Assembly: GCA_964017185.1 (NCBI GenBank)
Contig: OZ024877.1
Span: 3,884,006-3,948,005 of the forward strand
Direction: 5' to 3'
Source of the DNA: Rugalucina vietnamica
Taxonomy: Eukaryota; Mollusca; Bivalvia; Lucinida; Lucinidae
DNA: 64,000 bases
The translations under genes and the position numbers were made by a program. The notes under the pieces are model-generated. The model saw only the letters and a list, made by a program, of their open reading frames with translations. It was not told the DNA's origin and searched no databases. Below are positions 12,376 through 22,165 of this stretch, piece by piece; the stretch's first letter is position 1, and every line of letters starts with the position of its first letter.

Positions 12376-13261
12376 AGTGCCCATGATCAGGACGAAAACT
12401 TGATCACACTAAACTGTTATGAAGTGCATGCAATCAGATATAAAATGTCCTGCTGTGGAGAAGATAGGATAGGTTGTATCGTATCGTATGCTATTGAAAT
12501 AAACGTTAGAAATAAGCAAAAAACTCGATATGCCTTTTACAGATTGAGACAATGGTAGGTATTATATCAACAAAATATGTTAATCAAATTTTATTTCTTC
12601 CTTTATGAAACTATAAACACTCGGGTTCTCTGTTTTAAAAGTTTAAAAGTAGTCGATGTCTGTTTACAGCTGTGAGATGCTTTATAGTGCACATAGTAAA
12701 ACTATCGACGATAACACCTTAAAGCAGGTCCTCCGATAGCTATGCCACCTACCTCCGGACACTGCAACCACAGTAAATATGACCCTGCCGTCAAGAACTA
12801 CAAAAGGGTACTTCATGCCTTAGCAAGGTTTTCAGGATGTCTGCACAAGATATGATAAAACAGGTTAAAGATTACATCAGTTCTAATAAAATATACAAAA
12901 GATGAATATAACCATGCATGTAAACAAATGAATTAAAAATATCTGTTGGAAATTCTGTATTTCCCGATTCAAACGTCATTTAGGGTCAAACGAATACAGT
13001 CCAAACCCATTTTATGCAGTGTGTCCGTTAGTTCGTATACGAAAAATGATATTCATAAACGATATGTATGTTTTTCAGATTTCTAAACGCAATCCTATCA
13101 AAAATAATAAGAGCTGTCGCATGACAGCGTAGCTCGACTGCATTTGGTTCTGTCAAACTGGAGCCAACTCTAACTCACCACACAGACATCCCAAGGCCAT
13201 GATGATATAAGGCAAATTCATTTTACTATGAAATATAGCTATAACTATTTTGAAGTCAAAA
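12376..13261. other. Non-repetitive AT-rich stretch, no gene recognised
   Basis: No open frame of note, no tRNA and no recognisable transposon. Its position between the satellite and the right arm mirrors the SINE pair at 1253-1566, but its sequence does not match it. CATCGAC/GATAAC fragments near 12703 faintly recall the satellite motif. Confidence 0.4.
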
Positions 13262-13606
13262 ATTCGGTGCTATCGACCCATAACCATGTAAAATCTTGAT
13301 CACACATCTCTTGCTGTAGAAGATACAAGGCAAAATCACTTAACCATGAAATTTGATCTCAGTGACCAATGATTACTTTCTGGTCAAAAGGCTGGTCATA
13401 CTCACAAATTATATGAGAAAAGCCTGTTCATATACCAACTGAGCATCAAGATATAAGGCAAAATCAATGGACCATGAAATTAGGTCACAAAGTCCCTTGA
13501 CTGCTTTTGGGTCAAATGTCTGGTCGTACTCACTCATCTGAAAGAAGCATGCTTACATACCAACTGAGTGTCAAGCTATAAAGCAAAATTACTGGACCAT
13601 GAAGTT

Positions 13607-15128
13607 AGGTCACCGTGACCTATGACTACTTTAAGGTGAAAGGCCTGGTCATACTCGTTCATTATCTGAAGAAAGCATTTTCATATACCAACTGGGTTTT
13701 AAGATATGACAAAATCACTGGGCCATGAAATTATGTTATTGTGACCTATGGCTACTTTTGGGTCAAAGGTCTGGTTATACCTATTACTTATTATCTAAAA
13801 GAAGCATGTTCCTTTCCCCACTGAGAGTCAAGATATAAGACAAAATCACTGGACCATGAAATTAGGTCACTGTGACCTATGACTACTTTTAGGTCAAAGG
13901 TCTAGTCATACTCACTCATTATCTGAAGGAAGCATGTTCAAAAACCAACTAAGTGTCAAGATATAAGACAAAATCAGTGGACCATGAGATTTGGTCACTG
14001 TGACCTATGACAACTTTTTTTGTCAAAGGTCTGGACCTACTTACTCGTTTTCTGAAAGAAGCATGTTCCTGTACCAACAGAGTGTCAAGATATATTACAA
14101 AATCACTAGACCATGAAATTAGGTCGCAGTGACCTATGACAACTTTCAGGTCAAATATCTGGTCATACTCCATCCGTCTGGTAGAGAGAATGATGTCACT
14201 CCTAAACTATGGTATATTTCATTAACTAATCATTATTTCAGCTACAGTTGACCAGAATAGGCCTGGCAGTACCTCAGGAACCTCAGTCCATCGCTATACC
14301 CCTGCTGTACGACATCTCTAACAACTCTATCAGTCTGGTTGAGAGAGAGCCGTCTCTCCCGAAGAAAGAGCCGTCACTTCCCAACCCCAACCTACAGCAA
14401 GTTATACAGATGTTGAAGCGTTTCATGGAGCGATATCATTCTTCGCAGGAGTGTGCTATATACCCAGCTGTTCGGGAACTTATGACTAATTTAGTGCTAC
14501 CCGTTGGTTAAAGATTTGTGGAGTGGTACCATTCCATACTCACTCATTATCTATGAGAAGCATGTTCCTATACCAACCGAGTGTCAAAAAATAAGGAAAA
14601 ATCACTGGACCATGAAATAAGGTCACTGTGGCCTTTGACTACTTTTGGGTCAAAGGTCTGGTCATACTCACTCATTATCTGAAGGAGGCATGTTCAAATA
14701 CCAACTAAGTGTCAAGATATAAGACAATTAGGTCGCAGTGACCTATGACAACTTTCAGGTCAAATATCTGGTCATACTCATTCATAATCTATGAGAAGCA
14801 TGTTCCTACACCAACCGAGTGTCAAAAAATAAGGCAAAATCACTGGACCATGAAATTAGGTCACTGTGACCTATGACTACTTTTAGGTCAAAGGTCTGGT
14901 CATACTCACTCATTATTTGAAGGAAGCATGTTCAAATACCAACTAAATGTCAAGATATAAGACAAAATCAGTGGACCATGAGATTTGGTCACTGTGACCT
15001 ATGACTACTTTCAGGTCAAAATTCTATTCATACTTACTCATTATCTGAAAGAAGCATGTTCCTATACCAACTGAGTGTCAAGATATAAGACAAAATCACT
15101 GGACCATGAAATTAGGTCATTGTGACCT
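13607..15128. promoter_or_regulatory. Cluster of perfect IR3 (ERE-like) and DR1-like half-site pairs
   Basis: Perfect 15-bp palindromes: AGGTCACCGTGACCT 13607-13621, AGGTCACTGTGACCT 13864-13878 and 14858-14872, AGGTCATTGTGACCT 15114-15128. Perfect 13-bp cores GGTCACTGTGACC lie at 13993-14005 and 14987-14999. A direct repeat with one-base spacing, AGGTCAAAGGTC, follows at 13891-13902 and 14885-14896, about 13 bp after the palindrome; this is the DR1 layout used by RXR/HNF4-type receptors. Binding is not shown by sequence alone. Confidence 0.55.
14172..14548 (+). pseudogene. Exon-like fragment inserted in the right arm
   Basis: The 128-bp units break off after CTGGTCATACTC and resume at CATACTCACTCATTATC. 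Between them lies intron-like sequence ending in CATTATTTCAG (AG at 14240-14241), then an open frame from 14242 in phase 0 to a TAA at 14509-14511. The protein (about 89 residues, starting LQLTRIGLAVPQEPQS) includes a proline/lysine stretch with a repeated EPSLP motif and a helix-like segment, NLQQVIQMLKRFMERYHSS. No ATG precedes it. I do not recognise the family. It reads like an internal or terminal exon with its 3' splice site, captured or stranded. Confidence 0.5.
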
Positions 15129-15234
15129 ATGACTACTTTTGGGTTAAGGGTCTGGTCATACATACTTATTATCCGAAAGAAGTATGTTCTTATACCAACT
15201 GGGTGTCAAGGTGTAAAAGAAAAAAACAAACATT

Positions 15235-16090
15235 TTAAGCTGTTCTAGTTTTCAACCTCTAGCCCCACCCCCAGGCATGGACCCTGGTGTCGGATGTCAC
15301 GTAATAAAAGCTAAGTTGACAGTGCACCAATGGCCCAAGTATGAATGCTTTCTGATCTACAGCTATCAAGATATGAATTAAAATGTAAATTTTGGCTAAT
15401 TTATGAAAGTGTTTTAGATTTAACCTCTAACTCCACCCCTAGCATGAACACAGGAGCCCAATGCACCAACCCTACAGGATAGATGTGGTACAAGTATGAA
15501 TGCTTTCTGGTAAGCGGTTGTCAAGAAAATGACTTCTAGAAAATTATATCGCAAAACAGCCAAATTTTGAAAATGTTCTAGATTTTAACCTCTTGCCCCA
15601 CCCCCGCCATGGACCTAGGAGCCTCGAATGAAAGGCAACCAACCCTACGGGTTATCTATGGTCCAAGTTTAAATCCTCTCTGATAAGTTATTGCCAAGAT
15701 CTAGACTTCTAGAAAACTATACCACAGAACAGAAGGTGTTCTAGATTTTAACCTCTAGTCCCACCCCCGGGCATAGACCTATGGGTGTGATGTCATAGAA
15801 TGAAAGCCAGCCTAACAGGGTACCTATGGTCCAAGTTTAAATCTTCTCTGATAAGTAGTTGCCAAGATCTGGACTTCTAGAAGGGTACGTATGATATGAT
15901 CAAAGTATTTATGCTGTCAAGACATAGACACCTGCAAAATTAGACCTCAGAAAAGCCATTTTATGGTGGTCTGTATATTAACCTCAAGCCCCAACCCGGG
16001 ATTCATTGCCTTGGAATGAAAGCCTGGCATACAGGGTGCCTATGACCCAAGTATGAATGATTTTCGGTAAGTGGTTGTCAAGGTATGCAC
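15235..16090. repeat. ~170-bp tandem repeat (TTCTAGATTTTAACCTCTAGCCCC box)
   Basis: A box of the type TTTTAACCTCTAGCCCCACC recurs at about 15241, 15415, 15587, 15742 and 15971, each followed by a CATGGACC-like segment and a CAAGTATGAATGCTTTCTG-like segment. Spacing is roughly 155-230 bp. The first box is also the outer edge of the inverted arm, so its mirror image is the first line of the window. Confidence 0.75.
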
Positions 16091-16142
16091 TAACCGAAAC
16101 GGTTTAACATCATTAAGCAAATATCGTGGTGTTCTACGAAAA

Positions 16143-16282
16143 TGGACAGATATCGTTGAAAGTAAATTATAAACCTACATGCTCAACGATAACTGTCCAT
16201 TTAGCTTGTGGACAGTTATCGTTGCGGCTGCAACGATAAGTGTCCATGGTGGACAGTTATCGTTGATGGACAGTTATCGGTG
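16143..16282. repeat. Six copies of a 16-bp motif in both orientations
   Basis: CAACGATAACTGTCCA or its complement occurs at 16143, 16184, 16209, 16231, 16250 and 16267 (minor variants in three). The satellite at 1567-12375 carries the same motif as CAACGATAACTGTTCA, but the flanking sequence here is unrelated to the satellite. Confidence 0.75.
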
Positions 16283-16629
16283 CTACACTGCACATAAAGA
16301 CACCAAATTTTCAGCCGTAGTACAAAAATGACTATTCTTTCATATTCTTTAATTACAAAAGTACAAACCATTTACCATGGTTCATTATGGACTCTTTATA
16401 ATCTCGAATATCAGCATTTTTTGTGTTAAAACTTGGCTCCATGTGGTATGTAATCAATTTAGGCCTACGACATCACAAGATCTGGAAGTTTTATATACTG
16501 AGTAAATATTTACAGACATACTTAACATATTATACAAACAAATTCATCCATTTGGCTATTTCTTGTCAGTGGCGATTGTTCAAAAAACGAGAATATCGCA
16601 GGTGCATATTAATAACTGAACGCACGTGT
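16283..16629. other. AT-rich sequence without recognisable features
   Basis: No gene, tRNA or repeat match to the rest of the window was seen here. It ends where the reverse transcriptase fragment begins. Confidence 0.4.
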
Positions 16630-16868
16630 AGTAAATTTTCCGTTTTTGGATGGTGACGTTCCTCGCCGTGCTTCTTATGATGTATACTTTCGCAACTTAT
16701 AAGGTTCGCTTAGAGTCTGCAATTATGTTGCGGACTTCAACGCGCAAAATAAGTGTTTAAAAACCAAACTTCTCCAGCAGGGCTATCGGCACCATAAACT
16801 TCGAAACACATTTTCTAACTTTTATCGCAGACACTATGAATCGCTTTTCAAATTTAATATTGGATGAA
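16630..16868 (+). pseudogene. PLE reverse transcriptase fragment (thumb region)
   Basis: The translation tracks the copy at 42641-43716: NFPFLDGDVPRRASY, then a frame-shifted stretch, then LLQQGYRHHKLRNTFSNFY and RRHYESLFKFNIG. The inserted inverted tail interrupts it within the codons matching NVGLETLL of the other copy. It lies downstream of the catalytic motifs, so it carries none. Non-functional. Confidence 0.75.
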
Positions 16869-17575
16869 AAGGAACAAGTAGGCAATGATCAGGAAAACAC
16901 GCAATCAGAAAGAAATTCCCACTCCAAAAACCGAGGTGGGAAAACTAAATTGACAATTAGGTATCCACACTTAGAAAAACCTATCGTAAGCCGTGTGAGC
17001 AGCTATTTCCCAGTAGGCGACCACTCAGTTACCCGAACTTTAATAAAACTATGAACACGTACATAAAAAGGTTTAAAAAGGCAACGATCAGGAAAAGGTG
17101 CAATCAGAAAAAGATTCCCACTCCAAAAACCGAGGTGGGAAAACACTTAACTAACAATCAGGTATACCATGAAAACATATCGTAAGCCGAATGAGCAGCT
17201 ATTTTCCCAAATGGTGGCCACTCAGTTACCTAAACTTAACTAAAAATATGAAAATATACATGAGGCGCCAACAGCACAAAAAAAAGACATAAAACAATAA
17301 GAACCACCACAGAAGTATCGCATTGGAACGATCATAATATAAAATTACTGGCGGGCTTAAACCGGTTTTACAGGTTTCTAACCTCACCCTCAGCTTCTGC
17401 AGTGGTTCACAACATTTAGTTAGTTGTTCGGTCCTCGTGGTGAATCTCTAACTAGTCAATGAATAACCATGGACAAACAAATAAACTCCATGATGAATCA
17501 AAAGCGAGGATGCACAGATATAGTAAGCTGCCCGACGATGGAGACCCGTGGGCGCCCAATAACTTACTGACTCCG
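16869..17575 (-). mobile_element. Two inverted PLE 3' fragments in tandem
   Basis: 16869-17065 and 17066-17575 each begin with GGCAAYGATCAGGAAAA, the complement of the family's 3' end. The second runs on through the TAACCTCACCCTCAGCTTCTG segment to the ACTCCGG segment. They lie head to tail with each other and opposite to the surrounding PLE copy A. PLEs are known for tandem and inverted terminal copies (pseudo-LTRs), and this fits that habit. Confidence 0.7.
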
Positions 17576-17816
17576 GACGCTTTTACATGAGGGCCTTTCG
17601 GAACCTGAATTTATGGTGACTTGGTTTATAAATTTATGAAACTTATAGGAAGGATTGATTTTTCATTTCAGTTTATAAAAATCACTATACGTTTCAAATG
17701 TTATGCGACAGTCTGCATGCTAAGTTTTTAACCCAATCATGGTTGATGCCTATACTGCATTCGTTAACTGCACGCCGGTGGGTCGGGCGTCAGACTCTAT
17801 GATGGCCCCGCCTTAA
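17576..17816 (+). pseudogene. PLE reverse transcriptase C-terminal fragment
   Basis: The sequence resumes the frame of copy A with counterparts of SEPEFYGDLVYKFKKLIG and NVMRQSACLVFNP, ending CTPVGRASDSMMAP and a TAA at about 17814. Several frameshifts and substitutions are visible (GDL to VTW, for example). The same C-terminus recurs at 23742, 42641 and 60857. Confidence 0.7.
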
Positions 17817-18036
17817 AGCCATTCCTTTTAGTTGGTTGGAGCCGGAGCTTCTTGTCTATTGCTTGGCCCACCGGGGTTCAACTGATGTTTTTCCTTTGCT
17901 CCGGATTTTCAGTAAGTTTTGAGCGCCCAGGGATCTCCGTCGAGCAGCTTACTGAATCTGTACATTCTCGTTTTTGCTTCATCATGGTGGTTATCATGAT
18001 TTATTTGTTTGTCCTTGATGCCGGATTCATTTACTA

Positions 18037-18964
18037 TAAGGGTCATTCAATAAGTAATGCAGTATTGACCATATTTTTTGTTTGAACACGTTTAAAGTTT
18101 GAGTAAGCTTTCTTGAAACATAAATTCAATTCTCCCACTGCGAGACAGTTCGATACTTAGTCACATGCTCGACTTCCTGTTGCCTAGCAACAACAGAACA
18201 CTGGGAAAAGGCACTTGGCCACGACTCTTAAAACCGTTGCCATGGTGACAGGAAAACCAAATAAAACGTATTCACTTTATTTTCTTACACTGAACTTAAA
18301 ATAGTTGCATTAAGTGTTCAAGATAATTTAATCTGTTTGATGTATTTTAAATGGCAACTAATCAAAGTTGAAAAAATGACTAAAATTTCTAGATCGAAGG
18401 ATGAAAAATGGGTGTAGGGATACAATTTCTGATATAATTTGACATCCATTTTGTTTAATCAAACATTTATATGCCTATTTGTTTCTGTCATTGACGCTTT
18501 GTAAACTACGTGTTATAAAATGCAATTCTCAGATAACATATTTTGTTGCCTAGTAACCAAACTCTATGAAAAATGCATAAAACCGAAATCGCCTAGGTTC
18601 TGGCGTTGCTAAGCAACAGTTGACACGCGTGGTGCTGTATGAACATTGCAGTTGCCTAGAAAGTTCTGGCTAAGGTGACATTACACAAACATGTCAATAG
18701 ATAGCCATTTAAAATAACATCAAAGAAATACCAAAGCTTTATGTTCACTTATTTCATTTTTGAAAAGTGGTTTTCGTGGCCATGGCACCTTAGCTACTAG
18801 TCTATGGTTGCTAAGCAACATAAAGTGTATGGTCCGGTTTAGTTGATGTTTATTTTCCTGAATGCAGATTGGATCAAACTTTCAGAATTCATAAACATTA
18901 CCTCTGTCAGATAAAAATACACACTAATACGCTAAATATTGCATTGCTTTTTGAATGACCTACG
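18037..18964. mobile_element. Mariner-like non-autonomous DNA element, ~928 bp, TA target duplication
   Basis: The inverted ends are GGTCATTCAATAAGTAATGC (18041) and the complement of GCATTGCTTTTTGAATGACC (18941-18960). TA dinucleotides flank it at 18035-18036 and 18965-18966. Removing the element restores the PLE sequence found uninterrupted near 24104-24118 (GATTCACTGACTAGTTAGAG). It contains no transposase frame. Five RFX/X-box-like palindromes occur inside. Tc1/mariner assignment rests on the TA duplication and TIR style. Confidence 0.75.
18179..18819. promoter_or_regulatory. Cluster of five X-box (RFX-like) palindromes
   Basis: GTTGCCTAGCAAC 18179-18191, GTTGCCATGGTGAC 18236-18249, GTTGCCTAGTAACC 18545-18558, GTTGCTAAGCAAC 18605-18617 and GTTGCTAAGCAAC 18807-18819, plus a half site at 18651. 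These match the inverted GTTGC/GCAAC layout bound by RFX winged-helix factors, which in animals control ciliary genes among others. Function inside a transposon is unproven. Confidence 0.5.
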
Positions 18965-19120
18965 TAGTTAGAGATTCACCACGAGGACCGAACAACTAAT
19001 TAAATGTTGTGGACCACTGAGAAGCTGAGGATGAGGTTATGGCCATGTAAAACTAGTTAAATCCCGCCAGTAATTCTATATTACTCATCGTTCCAAGGCG
19101 ATACTTTTATTGCGGCTCTT

Positions 19121-19441
19121 ATTCACCGATTCCGATAGCGTAATGGTTAGAGCGTCCGCTTCGGGAGCGGGAGGTCGTGGGTTCGATCCCGGGCCGGGTC
19201 ATATCAAAGACTTTAAAAATGGTACCAGTGGCGACCTTGCTTGGCGCTCAGCATTATAAGGCAAGCACTGGCTTCTCTTCTCCAAAAACAAAATATAGCA
19301 TCACTAACATCGCATGTCTAATATGAAAAAGTCCGAATAATAACAAAAAAGGTCCGAAAATAATCCATCTCTGTATTCACTAGAGGACCGTATGGAAGAC
19401 TGGCCGTTGTGCTAAATACGTTATCCTCTATAAATATAGAG

Positions 19442-19480
<39 letters not shown>
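19121..19480 (+). mobile_element. tRNA-Pro-like SINE with LINE-type 3' tail and (ATT)n
   Basis: The head at about 19126-19200 resembles tRNA-Pro: anticodon arm TCCGC-TTCGGGA-GCGGG (anticodon CGG), B-box-like GGGTTCGATCC and A-box-like TAGCGTAATGGTTAGAGC. A body shared with 33750-34045 follows (CTTGCTTGGCGCTCAGCATT). The last segment, GAGGACC (19383) to ATCCTC (19429), then (ATT)n, matches the 3' end of the LINE at 53637-53720. It is inserted in the PLE tail between TCTTATT and GTTTTATGTC. Confidence 0.8.
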
Positions 19481-19715
19481 GTTTTATGTCATGTTGTTTA
19501 ATTTTTGTGCTGTTTGCATCTTATGTGCGTTTTCATATTTTTAGAGAGGTTTGGGTAACTGAGTGGCCACCTGTTGGGAAATGCTGCTCACTCGGCTTAC
19601 GATAAGTTTTCTTAGTATAAGTACCTAATTGTCAATTTAGTTTGCTTCCCATCTCGGTTTTTGGAGTGGGATTTTCTTTCTGCGCCATTCCTGATCATTG
19701 TCTACTTGTACATTT

Positions 19716-20545
19716 TTTATGGAAAACTGTCCAGTTTTCTTCGGGGTCCTATGAACTGAGATTGATTGCATCCAGTTGGTTGCAACTTTTCGTTAAGAAA
19801 GCTTATCATTCTGTCCTGTTTCAGCTGTGATACATTCAGTCTCTTAGGAGCTTTTTTGCCAGTAATAATAAAATCACGGAGGTATGGATTGGACCACTTT
19901 TACTTAATAAAATGATGGTTCATCTTCAGAGTTGTCACGACTGAACATTTCATGTAATGAACTGGAACGGATCGAAATATTGTAGGAGTGACCACAGCAT
20001 CCCAAAGGTTTATCGTGGTGACATATATCTGCCATTTGGTATGGTTTGAAGAAGTCAAAAATTGAATAAATGTTCGAGGTACCATTGACGTACCACTGGA
20101 AATAATACAATTAGAAGAACCACTGATCACGAATACAAGAAAACAGAACAAATAATTATATTTTTAGTTCGGCTCTGCAAACCGTCCAAAATCGAAGAGT
20201 TAAAAAAGAGGAAAAATAAAAACCAAAAAGACAAAATCAAAAATGGAAGCGCATTTCCAAGACTCGTCTGACGATCAAGAGGGGCCGCATGAACCGAAAG
20301 GGCCATGAAGCCCAAGAGGGACTAGAAAAAAAAAACTTGCACAAACCACTATCCTCCATAAAACTGACTTTGTCACATCTCCTGACTGTTTCTTTCACCA
20401 TTTTTCTCAAATTTAGTAATTTTCATTTTAAAACCCAAAACGAAAATGAATTCCGTGTGTGCACTCGACATAAAGTGGACTTTGGACTATTATGGACTTT
20501 TATGTCAAGATGCGTGATTAAATGTCAAGGTCACGAAAATTATTT
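19716..20545. other. No gene recognised
   Basis: Several frames of 60-130 codons exist on both strands, but they overlap, lack family resemblance and cross into the adjacent MITE. The stretch has no match elsewhere in the window. Confidence 0.35.
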
Positions 20546-20779
20546 GAGCCGCCTGATGGGAAAACCAACAATCTGCATAGGCGAAATCAAAGACGCAGAT
20601 CAGCTTCGCGGTAACCGCGAAGCTGATCAGCGCCTTTGTTTTCGCTACTCGGATAGTGCAATTCCTCTACTTTCTAAATCCAAAATTTCAAGCTTCTAGC
20701 CTGCTTCTGTGACTGTGCAGCCTGATTTGTGTCAGACCTGTTCGGAAACCACATTGTTGGTTTTCCCACGAGGCGGCTC
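20546..20779 (+). mobile_element. ~235-bp palindromic MITE, subtype 1
   Basis: Ends: GAGCCGCCTGATGGGAAAAC and, inverted, GTTTTCCCACGAGGCGGCTC. ATTT flanks both sides, giving a 4-bp target duplication. The centre, 20589-20633, is a long palindrome built on GATCAGCTTCGCGGT and its complement, extended on both sides by GCGAAA/TTTCGC segments. It is a member of the family also at 24986, 33085, 45281, 45976, 54146, 54927 and 59266. No coding capacity. Confidence 0.85.
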
Positions 20780-21089
20780 ATTTCAAAGCCAAATACGACG
20801 TTAACAATGTCAAACGTGTTGGACCAGGATACCGAGTGCAAGTTTGAAGGTTACGTCAATTCCATTTGATATGCACAACTATCGCAGGATGCAGAACAAC
20901 ACACTTTAATTCTAGACTTGGCCAAGTCGAGTGGGTGTTGAAGCACTAAATTGTATTCTGCTTAGATCTGTAGCGATGAAACCGATGACACCGACAACTA
21001 CCTTGGTCATTAACAAGTAGCAAAGAAATGATTGTATCCCTTTGCGCGTGAAGATGTAAGTACTTGAATGCGCCTCTGAAGATGGGATA
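20780..21089. other. No feature recognised
   Basis: Single-copy-looking sequence between a MITE and a PLE fragment. No frame, tRNA or repeat is supported. Confidence 0.35.
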
Positions 21090-22165
21090 TCGATTTAAGC
21101 CCGCCAGTAATCGTTCCAAGGCGATACTTCTGTAGTGGTTCTTATTTTTTTATGTCTTGGTGTTGATTATTTTGTGCTGTTAGCAACTTATTCGTGTTTT
21201 CATATTTTAGTTAAGTTTGGGTGGCTGAGTGGCCACGGAAAGGAGCCATGGATCAAGTCTCACAGTCATGTGATAACTGTGATCTCGCAATCAGCACAAA
21301 AAGACAGAGGTTGTACACCAACCAGCTCCTGGAAAACCGTACAATGAACCAACCATCACTGTGAATGGACAAAAACTGAAAGTTGTTAATAAATTCACCT
21401 ACCTGGGAAGCACTCTTTCCAGAGTAATGCACATTGATGATGAGGTCACTGCCAGAATTGCAAAAGCCAGTGTGGCATTCGGAAGACTCAGTGCAAATGT
21501 TTGGGAGCGTAATGGAATCAAGCTTGACACCAAGCTGAAAGTCTAAAAGGATGTGGTACTGCCAATCCTCTTGTATGCATGCGAGACCTGGACAGTATAC
21601 CAACGTCATGCAAAGAGACTTTTAAACCATTTCCACTTAAGCTGATTGAGAAAGCTGTTAAAAACTTCAAAATCAAGTGGCACGGAGGTCCTGAAGAATA
21701 CAATATAAAAGCAGGGATGCAAAGCATGTATACTGTCTTAAAGCTAGTACAGCTAAGCGCTCTCAAGGTGGCCAGAAGAAACGCTACAAAGACACACCCA
21801 AAGCCTCTCTGAAGGAGTTCGACATACCAATTGGGTCTTGGGGGACAGACTGCGCAGGAGCGATTAAAGTGGCGAGGTCTCATCAACAAAGGAGCAGCTC
21901 TCTACGAAAAAAAAGTGAATTTGTGAAGCTGAAAGAAAGCGCAGAGGCAGCAAAGTCAATACCGATGGGCCACCAGCTGAGTTGTTCTACTTGCAAACGA
22001 CGAACGACTCTTGGGGAAAATGGCTACCCATTCGGCTTACAATATGTTTTCTTTGTATATTAAGTACCTGATTGTTGATTTAGTTTTTTCCAACCTCGGT
22101 TTTGGAGTGGGAATTTCTTTCCGATTGTGCTATTTCCTGATCGTTGCCTACTTTTACTTTCATAT
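21090..22165 (+). mobile_element. PLE 3' region interrupted by a LINE fragment
   Basis: 21090-21240 matches the PLE tail from TTTAAGCCCGCCAGTAATC to GGCTGAGTGGCCAC, and 22011-22165 continues it from TTGGGGAAAATGGCTACCC to CTGATCGTTGCCTACTT. The interruption at 21241-22010 is a separate LINE piece. Confidence 0.75.
21241..22010 (+). pseudogene. Non-LTR retrotransposon RT C-terminal fragment
   Basis: The translated stretch contains VNKFTYLGSTLSRVMHID, ARIAKASVAFGRLSANVWER and LPILLYACETWTVYQRHAK, a signature I recognise as the C-terminal region of a widespread invertebrate LINE reverse transcriptase. The end carries a CSTCKR-type cysteine pair, as in the C-terminal zinc finger of that group. 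Frames are broken at least at 21544 (stop) and near 21620 and 21765, where a block present in the copy at 57672-58055 is missing. No active-site motif lies in the fragment. The clade is uncertain. Confidence 0.7.

Larger units (their letters stand above)
13262..15290 (-). repeat. Right arm: inverted copy of the ~128-bp tandem array
   Basis: Reverse complement of 1-1240, with the same inner edge (TTCGGTGCTATCGACCCATA) and outer edge (CAACCTCTAGCCCCACCCC). The palindromic core recurs at 13607, 13864, 13992, 14121, 14858, 14986 and 15114, in steps of 128-129 bp or multiples apart from the interruption at 14172-14548. The arm is about 800 bp longer than the left one because of that insertion and extra units. 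Confidence 0.9.
16630..19715 (+). mobile_element. Penelope-like element copy A with three nested insertions
   Basis: One element, read in order: RT fragment 16630-16868, RT C-terminus 17576-17816, 3' region 17817-18036, 18965-19120 and 19481-19715. The parts join when three insertions are removed: inverted PLE tails at 16869-17575, a mariner-like element at 18037-18964 and a SINE at 19121-19480. The tail ends with the family's GATCATTGTCTACTTGTAC. The sequence is decayed throughout. Confidence 0.8.

Noticed and set aside
19126-19200. Functional tRNA-Pro(CGG)
   Set aside because: The anticodon arm is good but the D stem is broken, the T stem is weak, and the sequence continues into a repeated body with a LINE-like tail.
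20289-20699. 136-codon frame as a gene
   Set aside because: Its second half reads through the MITE at 20546; the same peptide pieces occur wherever that MITE lies (for example at 24859-25101 and 45922-46113).
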